Source of the DNA: Nostoc sp. CENA543
GTDB lineage: Bacteria; Cyanobacteriota; Cyanobacteriia; Cyanobacteriales; Nostocaceae
Direction: 5' to 3'
DNA length: 64,000 nt
Assembly (NCBI RefSeq): GCF_002896875.1
Contig: NZ_CP023278.1
Span: 4,782,501-4,846,500, forward strand
Below are positions 11,540-21,732 of the stretch, piece after piece. Position numbers and translations under genes: made by a program. Positions within the stretch are counted from its first letter, which is position 1; each line of letters starts with the position of its first letter. The notes beneath the pieces are model-generated. The model was not told where the DNA came from. It saw only the letters and a program-made list of their open reading frames with translations, and did no database searches.

Positions 11540-12712
11540 TTAGAGAATTTCTAAAAGTAACTGTTTAGCTGTCATACCAGCAACTTCCCAATTAAGACGA
11601 GTTAAATATTCATTAAAAGATGATATAGCTAATTCTTCATATTTGTGATACTGATTCCAATACTGAATTACATAATTACAATAATCTTCTACTTTGGCAT
11701 CGACTGAAAAAGTTTTGCCATTAATATCATCTTTAATCACAGTTGGGATACCTGCTATTTTGGTTGTTAAACAAGGAACACCAAAAGCATTGGCTTCTGC
11801 CAAAACATGAGGATTAGTATCGGCTAAGGTAGGTAAAATTAAAAAATGAGAATCACCAATTAACTTACACATTTTAGATAAACCATCAGGTTGATTTTTG
11901 TTGATATACCCCAATGGTTTGACAAAGCTTGGCAATGGTTCTTCAGAGATAGGCTGACATCCTATAATCGTTAACTCTGTATGCAAACCTATTTCATTTA
12001 ATTTTTTAGCTACTCCTAGAGCAATATCCCCACCTTTACGTTTCCAATCAACCCCAGAGTAAATTAACTTACATATTTTATCTCCCCTTGATTTAACTAG
12101 TTCTGTAATCTCTACTAAACTTCTTCCTGGCTTAATTTCTATATTTGCGCCTCTGGGAATAATCCGAATTTTAGACTTGTCTATTCCATAGGTTTTAACA
12201 ACAGTCTCCCTTGCCCATTCGGAGGTAACTATAAGTAGCTTGCATTTATCCAATGCAGCCTTTTCCATTTGATAAATATTATTTTTAGTTTCTTGACAAA
12301 GATTACTCAAATGAGGAAAAAAATTGATTAATTCAGTTAAAGTAGTATCTATCCACAGCACTATCGGCTGTTGACACTCTAAATAAGCAGTAGGAATTGC
12401 GCCTTCAGGAGAAATAACAATATCACTACTTGTATCACGTAATTTTTTAGCTACTTGATTACCATAACTTCGACAAACTATTGGTTCGCTCCAACTGTAA
12501 TAATCTTTTTTAAATAAGTGATGATAATATAGCCATTTACTTCTAGTCAACCAAGATTGTGTTTTTTGTAGAGGGCCTAAATAATCAAGAAAAATATTTT
12601 GATTGGTTAATGTCTTAGCAATGAAATTACTAGCTCCATAGTTTCCACCATGATATTTTGTCCAACTATCAGGATTTTTAACATCATAAGTAGTCACATA
12701 AGCAATTTGCAT
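11540..12712 (-). CDS. Glycosyltransferase, GT4-type (GT-B fold)
   Basis: A ~390-aa GT-B glycosyltransferase, probably building a cell-surface glycan. The N-terminal acceptor domain begins MQIAYVTTYDV. The C-terminal GT4 donor domain shows KIRIIPRGANIE, KICKLIYSGVDWKRKGGD, then DSHFLILPTLADTNPHVLAEANAFGVPCL with the conserved Glu that contacts the nucleotide sugar. The ATG at 12712 is chosen: AGAGGA lies 4 bases upstream and it matches the usual GT4 N-terminus; an earlier ATG at 12754 would overlap the preceding gene. It follows the other glycosyltransferase by 16 bp, so the two form an operon. Donor and acceptor cannot be predicted. Confidence 0.85.
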   Translation of the reverse strand: MQIAYVTTYDVKNPDSWTKYHGGNYGASNFIAKTLTNQNIFLDYLGPLQKTQSWLTRSKWLYYHHLFKKDYYSWSEPIVCRSYGNQVAKKLRDTSSDIVISPEGAIPTAYLECQQPIVLWIDTTLTELINFFPHLSNLCQETKNNIYQMEKAALDKCKLLIVTSEWARETVVKTYGIDKSKIRIIPRGANIEIKPGRSLVEITELVKSRGDKICKLIYSGVDWKRKGGDIALGVAKKLNEIGLHTELTIIGCQPISEEPLPSFVKPLGYINKNQPDGLSKMCKLIGDSHFLILPTLADTNPHVLAEANAFGVPCLTTKIAGIPTVIKDDINGKTFSVDAKVEDYCNYVIQYWNQYHKYEELAISSFNEYLTRLNWEVAGMTAKQLLLEIL

Positions 12713-12728
12713 AAATTCCTCTGAGGTA

Positions 12729-13775
12729 TTATTTTTGATTACAAACTTGCTCAAAATATTTGAGAGTTTTTTGAGCCAAATCTGACCATTCTAATTCTTT
12801 TAAATTAGCCGAGGGCGATCGCTTTTCTTGAATAGCCCAATTTAGTCCTGTTGCTAAAGCTTCTGTCGTTAAATCTCCAGAGTACAAATTCACCCACTCC
12901 AACCCAACTTGCATCTGTAATTCTTTCATCGATCCCTTATCAGGTACTAATATAGGAGAATCAAAAGATAAAGCTAGGATGGCACTACCTGAGTTTAAAA
13001 TTTCTTGAAAAGGTAAAGCTACTAAATTAGCAGCTTGAAAGTAGATTTGTAACTTGTCATCAGGCACAAACGAGAAATTTAATTTAATTCTGAAATCGTT
13101 AGCAGCTAAAGTTGATATCTCATCACCTAATTCTGGTGATTCGACTTTACCTGCTATCAGCAATATCCAATTGTTAGGAGCTAAATCCAGAAATACCCGC
13201 ACTAAATGAGGAATGTTTTTGTAGTAGTCAATATATCCCAAAAATAAAAGTAAATTACAACCATCTGGTATATTTAAAGTCGATCGAGCAGCATCCTGAC
13301 TAATTTGGTTAGGATAAATCTGTCTATAATGACCATGATTAATAACGGCATGGGGTATTGTTCGGGAATATAAAAATTGTTTATCTGCCAATTCTTTAGC
13401 AGTTTCACTATGACTAATACATCCATCTACCAGCTTAATAAAATTATTCTGGAACCAATTTGCTAATCGAGGATGTAATAGAGAGTGGGGATAACTATCA
13501 TGAATAGTCCAAATAATTTTTGTACCTTTAACCTTAGCCCACTTGATGGCTAACAGCATTGTAAATGCACGAAAAAGAGCTACAATTAAGTTAGGATGAC
13601 GCGATATAGTTTCTGTCGGCCAATGTAGATGGAAAATATCATATTTCTGGACTAATAACTTTCCCAGCGTAAATTCCTCAACTGTTGCGCCCTGTTCACA
13701 AATATGTGAATACAATAGCCAGTTGTAAGGATTTTTATACTTGGTTTTAAATGCCGGCCAGGCAATAATTTTCAT
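12729..13775 (-). CDS. Glycosyltransferase family protein (GT-B)
   Basis: The 348-aa first gene of a two-gene glycosyltransferase operon. Visible: MKIIAWPAFKTKYKNPYNW at the start, YDIFHLHWPTE, the TIHDSYPHS region typical of GT4-like acceptor domains, CNLLLFLGYIDYYKNIPHLV at the start of the donor domain, and a degenerate end, LQIYFQAANLVALPFQEILN. It belongs with the beta-mannosyl/glucuronosyl-type enzymes that add sugars to lipid-linked oligosaccharides, but substrate is not predictable. Low GC and AT-rich codons are similar to its partner. Confidence 0.8.
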   Translation of the reverse strand: MKIIAWPAFKTKYKNPYNWLLYSHICEQGATVEEFTLGKLLVQKYDIFHLHWPTETISRHPNLIVALFRAFTMLLAIKWAKVKGTKIIWTIHDSYPHSLLHPRLANWFQNNFIKLVDGCISHSETAKELADKQFLYSRTIPHAVINHGHYRQIYPNQISQDAARSTLNIPDGCNLLLFLGYIDYYKNIPHLVRVFLDLAPNNWILLIAGKVESPELGDEISTLAANDFRIKLNFSFVPDDKLQIYFQAANLVALPFQEILNSGSAILALSFDSPILVPDKGSMKELQMQVGLEWVNLYSGDLTTEALATGLNWAIQEKRSPSANLKELEWSDLAQKTLKYFEQVCNQK

Positions 13776-13994
13776 TAAAAATGACCTAAATTAAGCAATA
13801 AATATTAGTGTTGCTTTCCTGAATATCAGAAATGCAGAGTAACAGTCGGCTTTGGGCTAAATATTTTTTAGCTAATATAAGCGGGTAGGGAAATCCGACC
13901 AGTAATATAGTGTAAACAAACCTTGATAGGGCAAGCGATCGCCACTATTATGCCCTTAAAATTCACAGTAGGCAAATTTTATAAAACGAAGATG

Positions 13995-15962
13995 ATGCTA
14001 GAACAAGGAACTATCAGTATTCATACTGAAAATATTTTCCCGATCATTAAGAAGTCTCTTTATTCAGATCATCAAATTTTCCTGCGAGAACTGGTATCTA
14101 ACGCCGTAGACGCAATTCAAAAGCTCAAAATGGTCTCCCGTGCTGGTGAATATGCGGGAGTTGTGGACGAGCCGGAAATTCAAATCGCTATCGATAAAGA
14201 CAAAAAAACCGTCTCCATTAGCGATAATGGCATTGGGATGACCGCCGAGGAAGTGAAGAAATACATTAACCAGGTGGCGTTTTCCAGTGCGGAAGAATTT
14301 ATTCACAAATACGAAGGGAAAGCAGACCAACCAATTATCGGTCACTTCGGTTTGGGTTTCTACTCCTCCTTTATGGTGGCGCAGAAAGTAGAAATTGATA
14401 CCCTCTCTTACAAAGAAGGCGCGCAAGCAGTCCACTGGAGTTGTGATGGTTCACCGGAATTTACCCTAGATGAATCTTCCCGCACAACTATTGGGACTAC
14501 AATAACTCTGACTCTGTTACCAGATGAAGAAGAATATTTAGAATCTGCACGCATTAAAAACCTGGTTAAGACTTACTGCGACTTTATGCCAGTTCCCATC
14601 AAACTCGATGGAGAAGTCTTAAACAAACAAAAAGCACCTTGGCGGGAGTCTCCCAATAACCTGACCAAAGAAGATTATTTAGAATTTTACCGTTATTTGT
14701 ATCCTTTCCAGGAAGAACCCTTACTTTGGGTGCATTTAAATACAGACTATCCCTTCATCATCAATGGGATTTTGTATTTCCCCAAAATGCGTCCTGATGT
14801 CGATGTCACCAAAGGTCAAATCAAATTATTCTGTAACCAAGTCTTTGTTAGCGATAACTGTGACGAAATTATTCCCCAGTTTCTCATGCCCATGCGGGGT
14901 GTAATTGATAGCACAGATATTCCCCTCAACGTATCCCGCAGTGCCTTACAAGGCGATCGCACCGTCCGCAAAATCGGCGATTATATAGCTAAGAAAGTCG
15001 GTGATAGACTCAAAGAACTTTACCGCGAAGACCGAGAACAATACATCAGCGCGTGGAAAGACCTTGGTACTTTCGTCAAATTCGGCGTTCTCAACGACGA
15101 GAAATTTAAAAAACAAGTCGAAGACATTATCATTTTCCGTAGCACTGCCAAATTTGAGCAATCAACAGCCTCAGCACCAGTCGTAGAAGTCCAGACAGAA
15201 GAAGGCGACGTTTGGCAAGATGTCAAACCCGCGACCTCTGGTAGTCCCTACACCACCCTCAAAGAATACCTAGAACGCAACAAAGAACGCCACGAAAACC
15301 GCGTCTTCTACAGCACCGATGAAGCTACCCAAGCCACTTACATAGAACTCCACAAAAACCAAGGTTTGGAAGTTCTGTTTATGGACTCCTTCATCGACAC
15401 CCACTTTATTAATTTCCTAGAACGGGAATACAACGATGTCAAATTCACACGGGTAGACTCAGATTTAGACGATACCCTCCTAGCTAAAGACAAAGCTGGC
15501 GAAATCGTTGACCCCACCACCAATAAAACCAAGAGTGAAGTTATCAAAGAGTTATTTGAAAAATCACTCAACAAACCCAAAGTCAACATTCGTACTGAAG
15601 CCTTAAAATCTGATGACCCCCAAGGAACACCACCAGCGATGGTACTGTTACCTGAAATTCTGCGTCGTTTGCGGGAAATGAACGCCATGATGCAACAACA
15701 AAATGCAGAATTTCCCGAAGATCACGTCTTATTGGTAAATACTGCCCATCCCCTCATCCAAAACTTAGCTAACCTCAATCAAGGTAGTATCATTCAAGAT
15801 GATGGACAATCAACAACCAACCCCTTAGTAAACCTCATCTGTCAACACGTTTATGATTTAGCACTGATGTCTCAAAAAGGATTTGACGCTGAAGGAATGA
15901 AATCCTTTGTCGAGCGTTCCAATGAAGTGCTAACTAAACTGACAGAACAAGCCAGCAAATAA
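13995..15962 (+). CDS. htpG: Molecular chaperone HtpG (Hsp90)
   Basis: The ~655-aa ATP-dependent chaperone. The N-terminal GHKL ATPase domain shows FLRELVSNAVDAI, ISDNGIGMTAEEV, the lid loop ending GHFGLGFYSSFMVA and TIGTTITL. The middle domain has the catalytic Arg region NVSRSALQGDRTVRKI. The C-terminal dimerisation domain ends near MSQKGFDAEGMKSFVERS. Length fits bacterial HtpG. Start choice: family members begin at MLEQGTISIH (ATG 13995, preceded directly by another ATG at 13992); the frame is open further upstream to 13923, which I regard as untranslated. Cyanobacterial htpG is heat-induced, but I see no operator. Confidence 0.95.
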   Translation: MLEQGTISIHTENIFPIIKKSLYSDHQIFLRELVSNAVDAIQKLKMVSRAGEYAGVVDEPEIQIAIDKDKKTVSISDNGIGMTAEEVKKYINQVAFSSAEEFIHKYEGKADQPIIGHFGLGFYSSFMVAQKVEIDTLSYKEGAQAVHWSCDGSPEFTLDESSRTTIGTTITLTLLPDEEEYLESARIKNLVKTYCDFMPVPIKLDGEVLNKQKAPWRESPNNLTKEDYLEFYRYLYPFQEEPLLWVHLNTDYPFIINGILYFPKMRPDVDVTKGQIKLFCNQVFVSDNCDEIIPQFLMPMRGVIDSTDIPLNVSRSALQGDRTVRKIGDYIAKKVGDRLKELYREDREQYISAWKDLGTFVKFGVLNDEKFKKQVEDIIIFRSTAKFEQSTASAPVVEVQTEEGDVWQDVKPATSGSPYTTLKEYLERNKERHENRVFYSTDEATQATYIELHKNQGLEVLFMDSFIDTHFINFLEREYNDVKFTRVDSDLDDTLLAKDKAGEIVDPTTNKTKSEVIKELFEKSLNKPKVNIRTEALKSDDPQGTPPAMVLLPEILRRLREMNAMMQQQNAEFPEDHVLLVNTAHPLIQNLANLNQGSIIQDDGQSTTNPLVNLICQHVYDLALMSQKGFDAEGMKSFVERSNEVLTKLTEQASK

Positions 15963-15965
15963 ACC

Positions 15966-16022
15966 GTTTGTAGTAAGGACTTTAGTCCTCCTCATGTTCA
16001 GGAATAAAGTCCTTACACAAAC
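15966..16022. repeat. Inverted-repeat element, GTTTGTAGTAAGGAC family (copy 1)
   Basis: Arms GTAAGGACTTTA (15973-15984) and TAAAGTCCTTAC (16005-16016) are perfectly complementary and extend outward as GTTTGT/ACAAAC. It lies just after htpG and could act as its terminator. A relative sits at 22478-22541 after hpsB. Confidence 0.75.
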
Positions 16023-16143
16023 ATACCAGCCTACTTTTTTGAAAAAATACTCAACATTCTGGCAACTCTCACCCCAATATTCACCCTAGAGCTTCTAAAA
16101 TAGAAAGGTTGTACTCAAATCTCAATCTGGAGATACATTAACT

Positions 16144-16380
16144 ATGTCTCGTCGTTGCGAACTGACTGGCAAAAAGGCAAACAACGCCTTTGCAGTTTCT
16201 CACTCCCACCGCCGCACCAAACGCCTTCAGCAAGCTAATCTACAAACTAAACGTGTTTGGTGGCCTGGTGGAAACCGTTGGGTAAAACTCAAATTATCTA
16301 CCAAAGCTATTAAAACCCTAGAGAAAAGGGGAATTGAAGCAATGGCAAAAGAAGCTGGTCTGAACTTAAATCATTACTAA
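16144..16380 (+). CDS. rpmB: 50S ribosomal protein L28
   Basis: The 78-aa basic ribosomal protein. [20 protein letters not shown] and [20 protein letters not shown] are the typical L28 N-terminal pattern, and length is normal. GGAG lies about ten bases before the ATG. Monocistronic. A hairpin (16397-16421) follows the stop. Confidence 0.97.
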   Translation: MSRRCELTGKKANNAFAVSHSHRRTKRLQQANLQTKRVWWPGGNRWVKLKLSTKAIKTLEKRGIEAMAKEAGLNLNHY

Positions 16381-16396
16381 TACCAGCTTGCCAAAA

Positions 16397-16435
16397 TTGT
16401 GAGGGATATTTAACCTCACAAACCCTTATTTTATT
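16397..16435 (+). terminator. Probable rpmB terminator
   Basis: Stem TTGTGAGG/CCTCACAA (16397-16404 and 16414-16421) with a 9-base loop, followed by a T-rich tract. Confidence 0.6.
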
Positions 16436-16489
16436 AATAAATTACGCCTGATGTGAATTAGGAAAACCTTCTAGTAGGTTTAGAGTCTA

Positions 16490-16640
16490 TTTATGAAGTA
16501 AATCTTAAGTAGGGTGTGTTACGGCTGTGTCAGGATTTTGACGCGTGAGAAAATGATATGTAGTCGTAACGCACCATACGATGGTAGTGCGTTGCGAGTT
16601 GCTTTAACACACCCTACGAATTTAAGGTTTACTTTATAAA
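16490..16640. repeat. 151-bp inverted-repeat element (TAGGGTGTGTTA ends)
   Basis: A perfect 12-bp pair TAGGGTGTGTTA (16510-16521) / TAACACACCCTA (16605-16616), with the complementarity continuing outward through AAGTAAA..CTTAA on both sides. The inside is GC-richer than the surroundings. A MITE-like nonautonomous element; a shorter relative is at 11440-11501. Confidence 0.7.
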
Positions 16641-17155
16641 TCATCTCTTATGGATTGTTAAATAAAAGTATTAACTACCCAAACGAATACTGTTCATTTA
16701 TCTCGCAAAAAGAAATCATCACGATACAGCCTCTCCATCACGGGGAGGTTTTCAATTTTAAAGGTACTTTATATCAGTTGATCTTGACATGATATGTTTT
16801 CCCGCGTAGATGGGTAATATAAGTTTAATCTATTCACAATATCTTTACACACTCGTCATTCCATGAAATAAACTTCTGCTAATTTAACGTAAATTTACGA
16901 TGTGTATTACTGAAATTGTTACCCATAAAACAAATTCAGTAAAATCAGTATTTTCCGAATAAAATAGACGACTTATCCAGTGATATAAATTGAACACATC
17001 GTCAAATTTTGTGTTGCTACTGAGTTTAGTGTTGCTAACACAGGGTGATTTTTGCAGAATTCTTCATTTACATTATGTCTAAAACAACGGGCATGATCAG
17101 TCAATAGCAAAAGCATTTGTCAATTATTTGTCAAACACTTCACAGGAAAGTAGCT
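16641..17155 (+). promoter_or_regulatory. Long leader/promoter region of hpsA
   Basis: About 515 bp between the repeat element and hpsA without a gene. It is AT-rich. Together with the element it makes a 775-bp gap, long enough for a developmental promoter and a long 5' UTR. An AGGA at 17144-17147 is the ribosome-binding site for the ATG at 17156. I cannot name a sigma-factor motif with confidence. Confidence 0.45.
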
Positions 17156-20100
17156 ATGTCGCCAAAACGCCAGCTCTTCAAAACTAAAAAACGCTTTTTA
17201 AAAAAACTGAAGCTGATTAGTAAGCAGTGCTTGTCTGCAATTAATAGGCCAATTGTTTGGCTATTACGCAAGTTATTTGTCACGAAGAAACAAAGAACTT
17301 CTGCGAATGCTGGTTTTGTTTTGCCGACAGTAGCCATGATCGCAATAGTAGTTGTTCTATTGACAACTGTGATTATGCTGCGGTCATTTGAACGTGCGAA
17401 AAATGCTAGTAATGTCCGTGTCAATGAAGCTGTAATCAGTGCCGCTACTCCAGCCATTGATAGAGGTAGGGCTAAATTAAATAAACTATTTCAAGATAAA
17501 AGATTACCACGCGCTACACCAACGGATCAGGCATTGTACACCGTTTTGATCGACAAATTGACTGAGTATACCTTTGGTGATGAAACAGCATTGAAACTTT
17601 CATATACATATAAGGATAAAGATAATAAAGACGTTACAGACACCTTAGAGACAGCCTGGCGATATCCCGTTGATACCGACAACAATGGCAAATTTGATAG
17701 CTACACTCTCTACGGAGTTTACTTTAAAACTCCCCCTGTAGGTGCTGATAATAAATATAGCCGTGCCAGAAATCCTCTAGAAGCCAGAACTCCACCAATG
17801 GTAGAGGGTACTGTGGATGCCACCTGTGGTGCTAATACTAGTGCGGTTTTAGTAGGTAATACTGGTTGGATTAAACAAAATAATGAGTTAAAGAAATCCT
17901 TCTTTGTTTATACAGCTACAGTACCAATTACATCTGCACCGAGTGATGCTACTAACTATGAAAGGTATCAAGGTAACAAAGGGTTTGCTTCTGTAGAATA
18001 TCAGCAAGACAGAGTACAAATTCCACCCAATAACTACGCTGTTGTTTACGAAGATGATATCTCACTCACTCCTGGTTCAGCATTTAATCTCAATGGCTCA
18101 ATTTTTACTAATAGCAACTTCTTAACCCGTCCAGGGACTACTATCAGGTTATATCAAGTTAGTGCTAGAGCTTCTTGTTTCTACGAAGCTAAAAATGCCA
18201 AAATCATCATTGGTGGTAATTCAGCTGTAAATGGATTTACTTCTACTGCAACCGATAATACTTCCAACACTAGCGTTGATTTATTCAATGGAAAATCGAC
18301 TAATCCATCCTCAACATCATGGGTAAGATCAGTTAGTGACACCCCCAGAAACACAGCCTATAATAATCAAGCTTATGTAAGTCGCATCAATAGATTGGTG
18401 GCTGCTCAATTAGCTAACAATGCCAACACTGATCCTTCAGAAGTTCAAGACGGTATTGAAAAGAAAAAGAAAAGTCTGGGTTTATCAAGTTTCACAACCG
18501 CAGAACTCGATAGAATTCGCCGTCAACAACTAGAACTTTATTTTAGAAAGCGTACTCGTCGCGTTCCTTTTGGAGAAGTTGCATTTAACGGTACAGATAC
18601 ATCTCCTACCCCACTGCTCCAAGGTAGCGGTGATACACTCCGTGCTAATGATAGATGGATTTATCCTACAGACCCAACAGATGGAAAAACAGTTGGTACT
18701 AACTACACTAGGTTAGAGTTAAATATCACTAATACATCCCTAGCACCCAAGGCTACAGAACTAAAAGAACTGAAAAAACAAGGTGGAAAAGAGCCAGAAT
18801 TAGGTGATAGAGTTCTAGTTGGCAACAATTTACCTGAACTTTGGTGGGATAAGACTAAAGCAAAATTTGTCAGTACAGGTGTTGAGGATACGCAACAAAT
18901 CAGTGGCGTTATCTGGGATCGGCCAACTGATACAACAGTAGTTCGTACCCGACGTTCTTTAGTCCAAACATTGGCTGATGTAGGATCTACGGATAGAGAT
19001 TCAGATTGGGAACTAGATGCAGCTAGAATACCAAACGACCCCACAGACCCCGTAGGTGGTTTGCGCGTGGTGACTGGTGCAGGTATATATTTAAACCAAG
19101 GTGGCACTCCTAGTAGTTTTGCTAACACTGTCACAACAGTCTGGCCAGATACAATGCCAGTGCCGCAAGCCGGACTACCAGTACGGGAAAACGCAGATGG
19201 TACACCACAACGAGATGCCAGCAATAATCCAGTAACATTTAAAACCGTTCAGCCATATTGGATGTATTCTTACATGGGAGACTCTTCTATAGCGTCTCTC
19301 ACATATACATGGCCTGAGATAACTGTCGCTAATACCCCATATCTGCAAATGCGAGCAACGGCAGTTTATCATTACAAGTCTAATAACTATAATGCACAAA
19401 ATCCCAAACCTATAGCTTGTGTCAGCAGTTTTTATGTCCCGACTAATCAGTATAGGGCTAGAAATAGGTCAGGACTGCCTTGGAATGCTGCCACCAATGA
19501 CACAAGTCGCCCCCAACGAAATGCCTTATCCAATAACGGTATAGCTTATCCCGCCCCTACTAAGTCCATTACCGATTATCAGACGGTACTTACATATCAA
19601 TCTCAACTCACCTATCCCAACGGACGTTCAATAGATGATGGGCTATTGGCCAGAGCATTGGCTAAAACCGCAGCGAATCGGACTTTATCAGAGCAATCTG
19701 CCATTGATGCTCAAATTTGCGCCCTGCAAATTTTAGATGGTAGTCTCAGCCCCTCAAATACTGTGATTGATCACGGTGCGATTAGAGAAACAACCCTCCT
19801 AGATCCAAGGGAGGTCAAGAGCAATAGTGTTTCACAAAATGATAACTACAATCTTCCTGTCAGAGATAGACAACCCATAGAAATTCGTGCCACTGTCTTA
19901 GACCTTGATCTTCTCCGCAAAAAGACTATTGGTACTGCTACTCCCTCCCAAGAATATTTGCTACCAAATAGCGGTCTTATCTATGCTACCCGTGATGATG
20001 CTCTACCAGATATCAGTGCAGGTACTACAGAAGCTGCGAAATTAGTCAGTCCTGTAGACTTTATACTTGACCCTACCCGTCGTCCTAACGCCATTATGCT

Positions 20101-21709
20101 GATTAATGGGGACAGGCTTGGACGCACAGACACTTACCGAGATGTAGAAAAAGGATTGATTTTAGCTACCAATTTACCTGTGTATGTTAAAGGTAACTTT
20201 AATCGTCATCAAGACACTACAGGTAGTGAACAGCAAGAGTTTACCGAAAAATTAGACGGGAATTGGACTACTGCTAAATTCTATAGCGATCGCAAAACGC
20301 TTAATGAAAATTTTGCTTGTCGTAAGAGTGACCCCAGATTACCCAAATGTACCACCGGCGATCAATGGCGACCTGCGACAGTATTAGCAGATGCCGTCAC
20401 CTTACTGTCTGATGCCTTTAGAGAGGGATTCCGTGATGAGGGTGATTATGACTGGAGTCAAAATACCCTTCCCTCAGCACCAACTGGCTTCTCAAGATTT
20501 AACAACTACGTCACCGTCAATAACTGGCCTAATCAAATCCAGACACAGGGTAGTTCCTATCTCAACAACTTTGTGACACCCATTCTGTTGAGGACTATAC
20601 CAGGAGCATATTTGACAGAAGTTTGTCCTGTCAAAAATGGCAAAGGAACTGTAGAAACAACGGATGCTACGGGAAAGAAAGTAACAACAGAAGTAGATGC
20701 AGCCACATTCTGTAGCGATCCTAAAAACTGGACTATTCAAACATCCTGTAGTGATAACGGTGGAGGTAATACCTATCTTAATGGCAACATCATAGGCAAA
20801 AACGGTGATCCCGGTAATGGTAGGATTAAAACCGGATATGTCTTTGAAGATCCAGATGGCTTTGGTAAGCAAAATGGTGCTGAATGTTTTGATAATAATG
20901 CACCCCGAAGAATAGCCTTCCTCAGAGACACTACAGGAAACATAATCTCACCACTTCAAGTTTTAGGTGTTAATAAAAGTGGAAAAGTCGCAGCATTCAA
21001 CTTTGGCAATCCTGGTTCTGATCTGCTGACTCCACCTAACGGTGCAACTATGCCCTGGTTAAGGGCAACTGTCAGTGCTGGCGGTAGCATCACAGCACTT
21101 ACCCCAGTCTTGCAAATTGAGCAACCTTTTGCCACACCAAATGACCCAAATAATGCTGACAGGATTGGTGGTGCAAGCACTACTAGACAAGATACAAACA
21201 GATGGCTACAACGAGCAGGTGCTGACACTACTTTTAACTTAATTGTGGCCGCAGGGGATAGCCCAGCCCGTCCTACAGAAGATAATGGCGGTCTGCACAA
21301 CTTCGTCCGCTTCATGGAAAACTGGCAACCACCTACTAGCATTACCCGACAAGCGATAATTAGCGGTTCTTTCATGCAAGTTAAAAAGAGTGCCTACGCC
21401 ACAGGCCCATATAACGGAGCATTAACAGCCTCTGGTACTACCTACGGTATTGATATTGACAGTGGTAGAGGTACTGGCTTCCTTCCCCCCGGAAGACAGT
21501 GGGGTTATGATGTCGCACTGCTGTCTCAAGCACCCGACTTATTCGCCCAAAAACTGGTATTAACACCACCTGATTTACCAGATGAATACTTCCGCGAAGT
21601 AAGTCGAGATGACAAATGGGTACAAACACTGTTATGTGCTAAAGATGCTTCTGACAGTACGAAATTTGCCATCGACCAAGATCAACGTCCCAATAGCTGC
21701 AAATCCTAA
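17156..21709 (+). CDS. hpsA: Hormogonium polysaccharide biosynthesis protein HpsA
   Basis: A ~1517-aa protein. A basic N-terminal stretch of ~40 residues precedes one hydrophobic segment (AGFVLPTVAMIAIVVVLLT, about residues 47-65), then SFERAKNASNVRVNEA and a large Thr/Asp/Asn-rich extracytoplasmic part. This resembles a pilin-like/PilX-type anchor with a long passenger. Together with the following three pseudopilin genes and glycosyltransferase it matches the hpsABCDE order of Nostoc punctiforme, needed for the polysaccharide that supports hormogonium gliding (known from that species; applied here by synteny). Biochemical function is unknown. ATG 17156 is preferred over 17117 because of the well-placed AGGA and the missing site upstream. 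Confidence 0.85.
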   Translation: MSPKRQLFKTKKRFLKKLKLISKQCLSAINRPIVWLLRKLFVTKKQRTSANAGFVLPTVAMIAIVVVLLTTVIMLRSFERAKNASNVRVNEAVISAATPAIDRGRAKLNKLFQDKRLPRATPTDQALYTVLIDKLTEYTFGDETALKLSYTYKDKDNKDVTDTLETAWRYPVDTDNNGKFDSYTLYGVYFKTPPVGADNKYSRARNPLEARTPPMVEGTVDATCGANTSAVLVGNTGWIKQNNELKKSFFVYTATVPITSAPSDATNYERYQGNKGFASVEYQQDRVQIPPNNYAVVYEDDISLTPGSAFNLNGSIFTNSNFLTRPGTTIRLYQVSARASCFYEAKNAKIIIGGNSAVNGFTSTATDNTSNTSVDLFNGKSTNPSSTSWVRSVSDTPRNTAYNNQAYVSRINRLVAAQLANNANTDPSEVQDGIEKKKKSLGLSSFTTAELDRIRRQQLELYFRKRTRRVPFGEVAFNGTDTSPTPLLQGSGDTLRANDRWIYPTDPTDGKTVGTNYTRLELNITNTSLAPKATELKELKKQGGKEPELGDRVLVGNNLPELWWDKTKAKFVSTGVEDTQQISGVIWDRPTDTTVVRTRRSLVQTLADVGSTDRDSDWELDAARIPNDPTDPVGGLRVVTGAGIYLNQGGTPSSFANTVTTVWPDTMPVPQAGLPVRENADGTPQRDASNNPVTFKTVQPYWMYSYMGDSSIASLTYTWPEITVANTPYLQMRATAVYHYKSNNYNAQNPKPIACVSSFYVPTNQYRARNRSGLPWNAATNDTSRPQRNALSNNGIAYPAPTKSITDYQTVLTYQSQLTYPNGRSIDDGLLARALAKTAANRTLSEQSAIDAQICALQILDGSLSPSNTVIDHGAIRETTLLDPREVKSNSVSQNDNYNLPVRDRQPIEIRATVLDLDLLRKKTIGTATPSQEYLLPNSGLIYATRDDALPDISAGTTEAAKLVSPVDFILDPTRRPNAIMLINGDRLGRTDTYRDVEKGLILATNLPVYVKGNFNRHQDTTGSEQQEFTEKLDGNWTTAKFYSDRKTLNENFACRKSDPRLPKCTTGDQWRPATVLADAVTLLSDAFREGFRDEGDYDWSQNTLPSAPTGFSRFNNYVTVNNWPNQIQTQGSSYLNNFVTPILLRTIPGAYLTEVCPVKNGKGTVETTDATGKKVTTEVDAATFCSDPKNWTIQTSCSDNGGGNTYLNGNIIGKNGDPGNGRIKTGYVFEDPDGFGKQNGAECFDNNAPRRIAFLRDTTGNIISPLQVLGVNKSGKVAAFNFGNPGSDLLTPPNGATMPWLRATVSAGGSITALTPVLQIEQPFATPNDPNNADRIGGASTTRQDTNRWLQRAGADTTFNLIVAAGDSPARPTEDNGGLHNFVRFMENWQPPTSITRQAIISGSFMQVKKSAYATGPYNGALTASGTTYGIDIDSGRGTGFLPPGRQWGYDVALLSQAPDLFAQKLVLTPPDLPDEYFREVSRDDKWVQTLLCAKDASDSTKFAIDQDQRPNSCKS

Positions 21710-21732
21710 AACTGAGAAGCTGGTGAGTAGTC

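Noticed and set aside
14064-15226. Long antisense ORFs across htpG, hpsA and other genes
   Set aside because: They follow the codon pattern of the sense genes, and none resembles a protein family.
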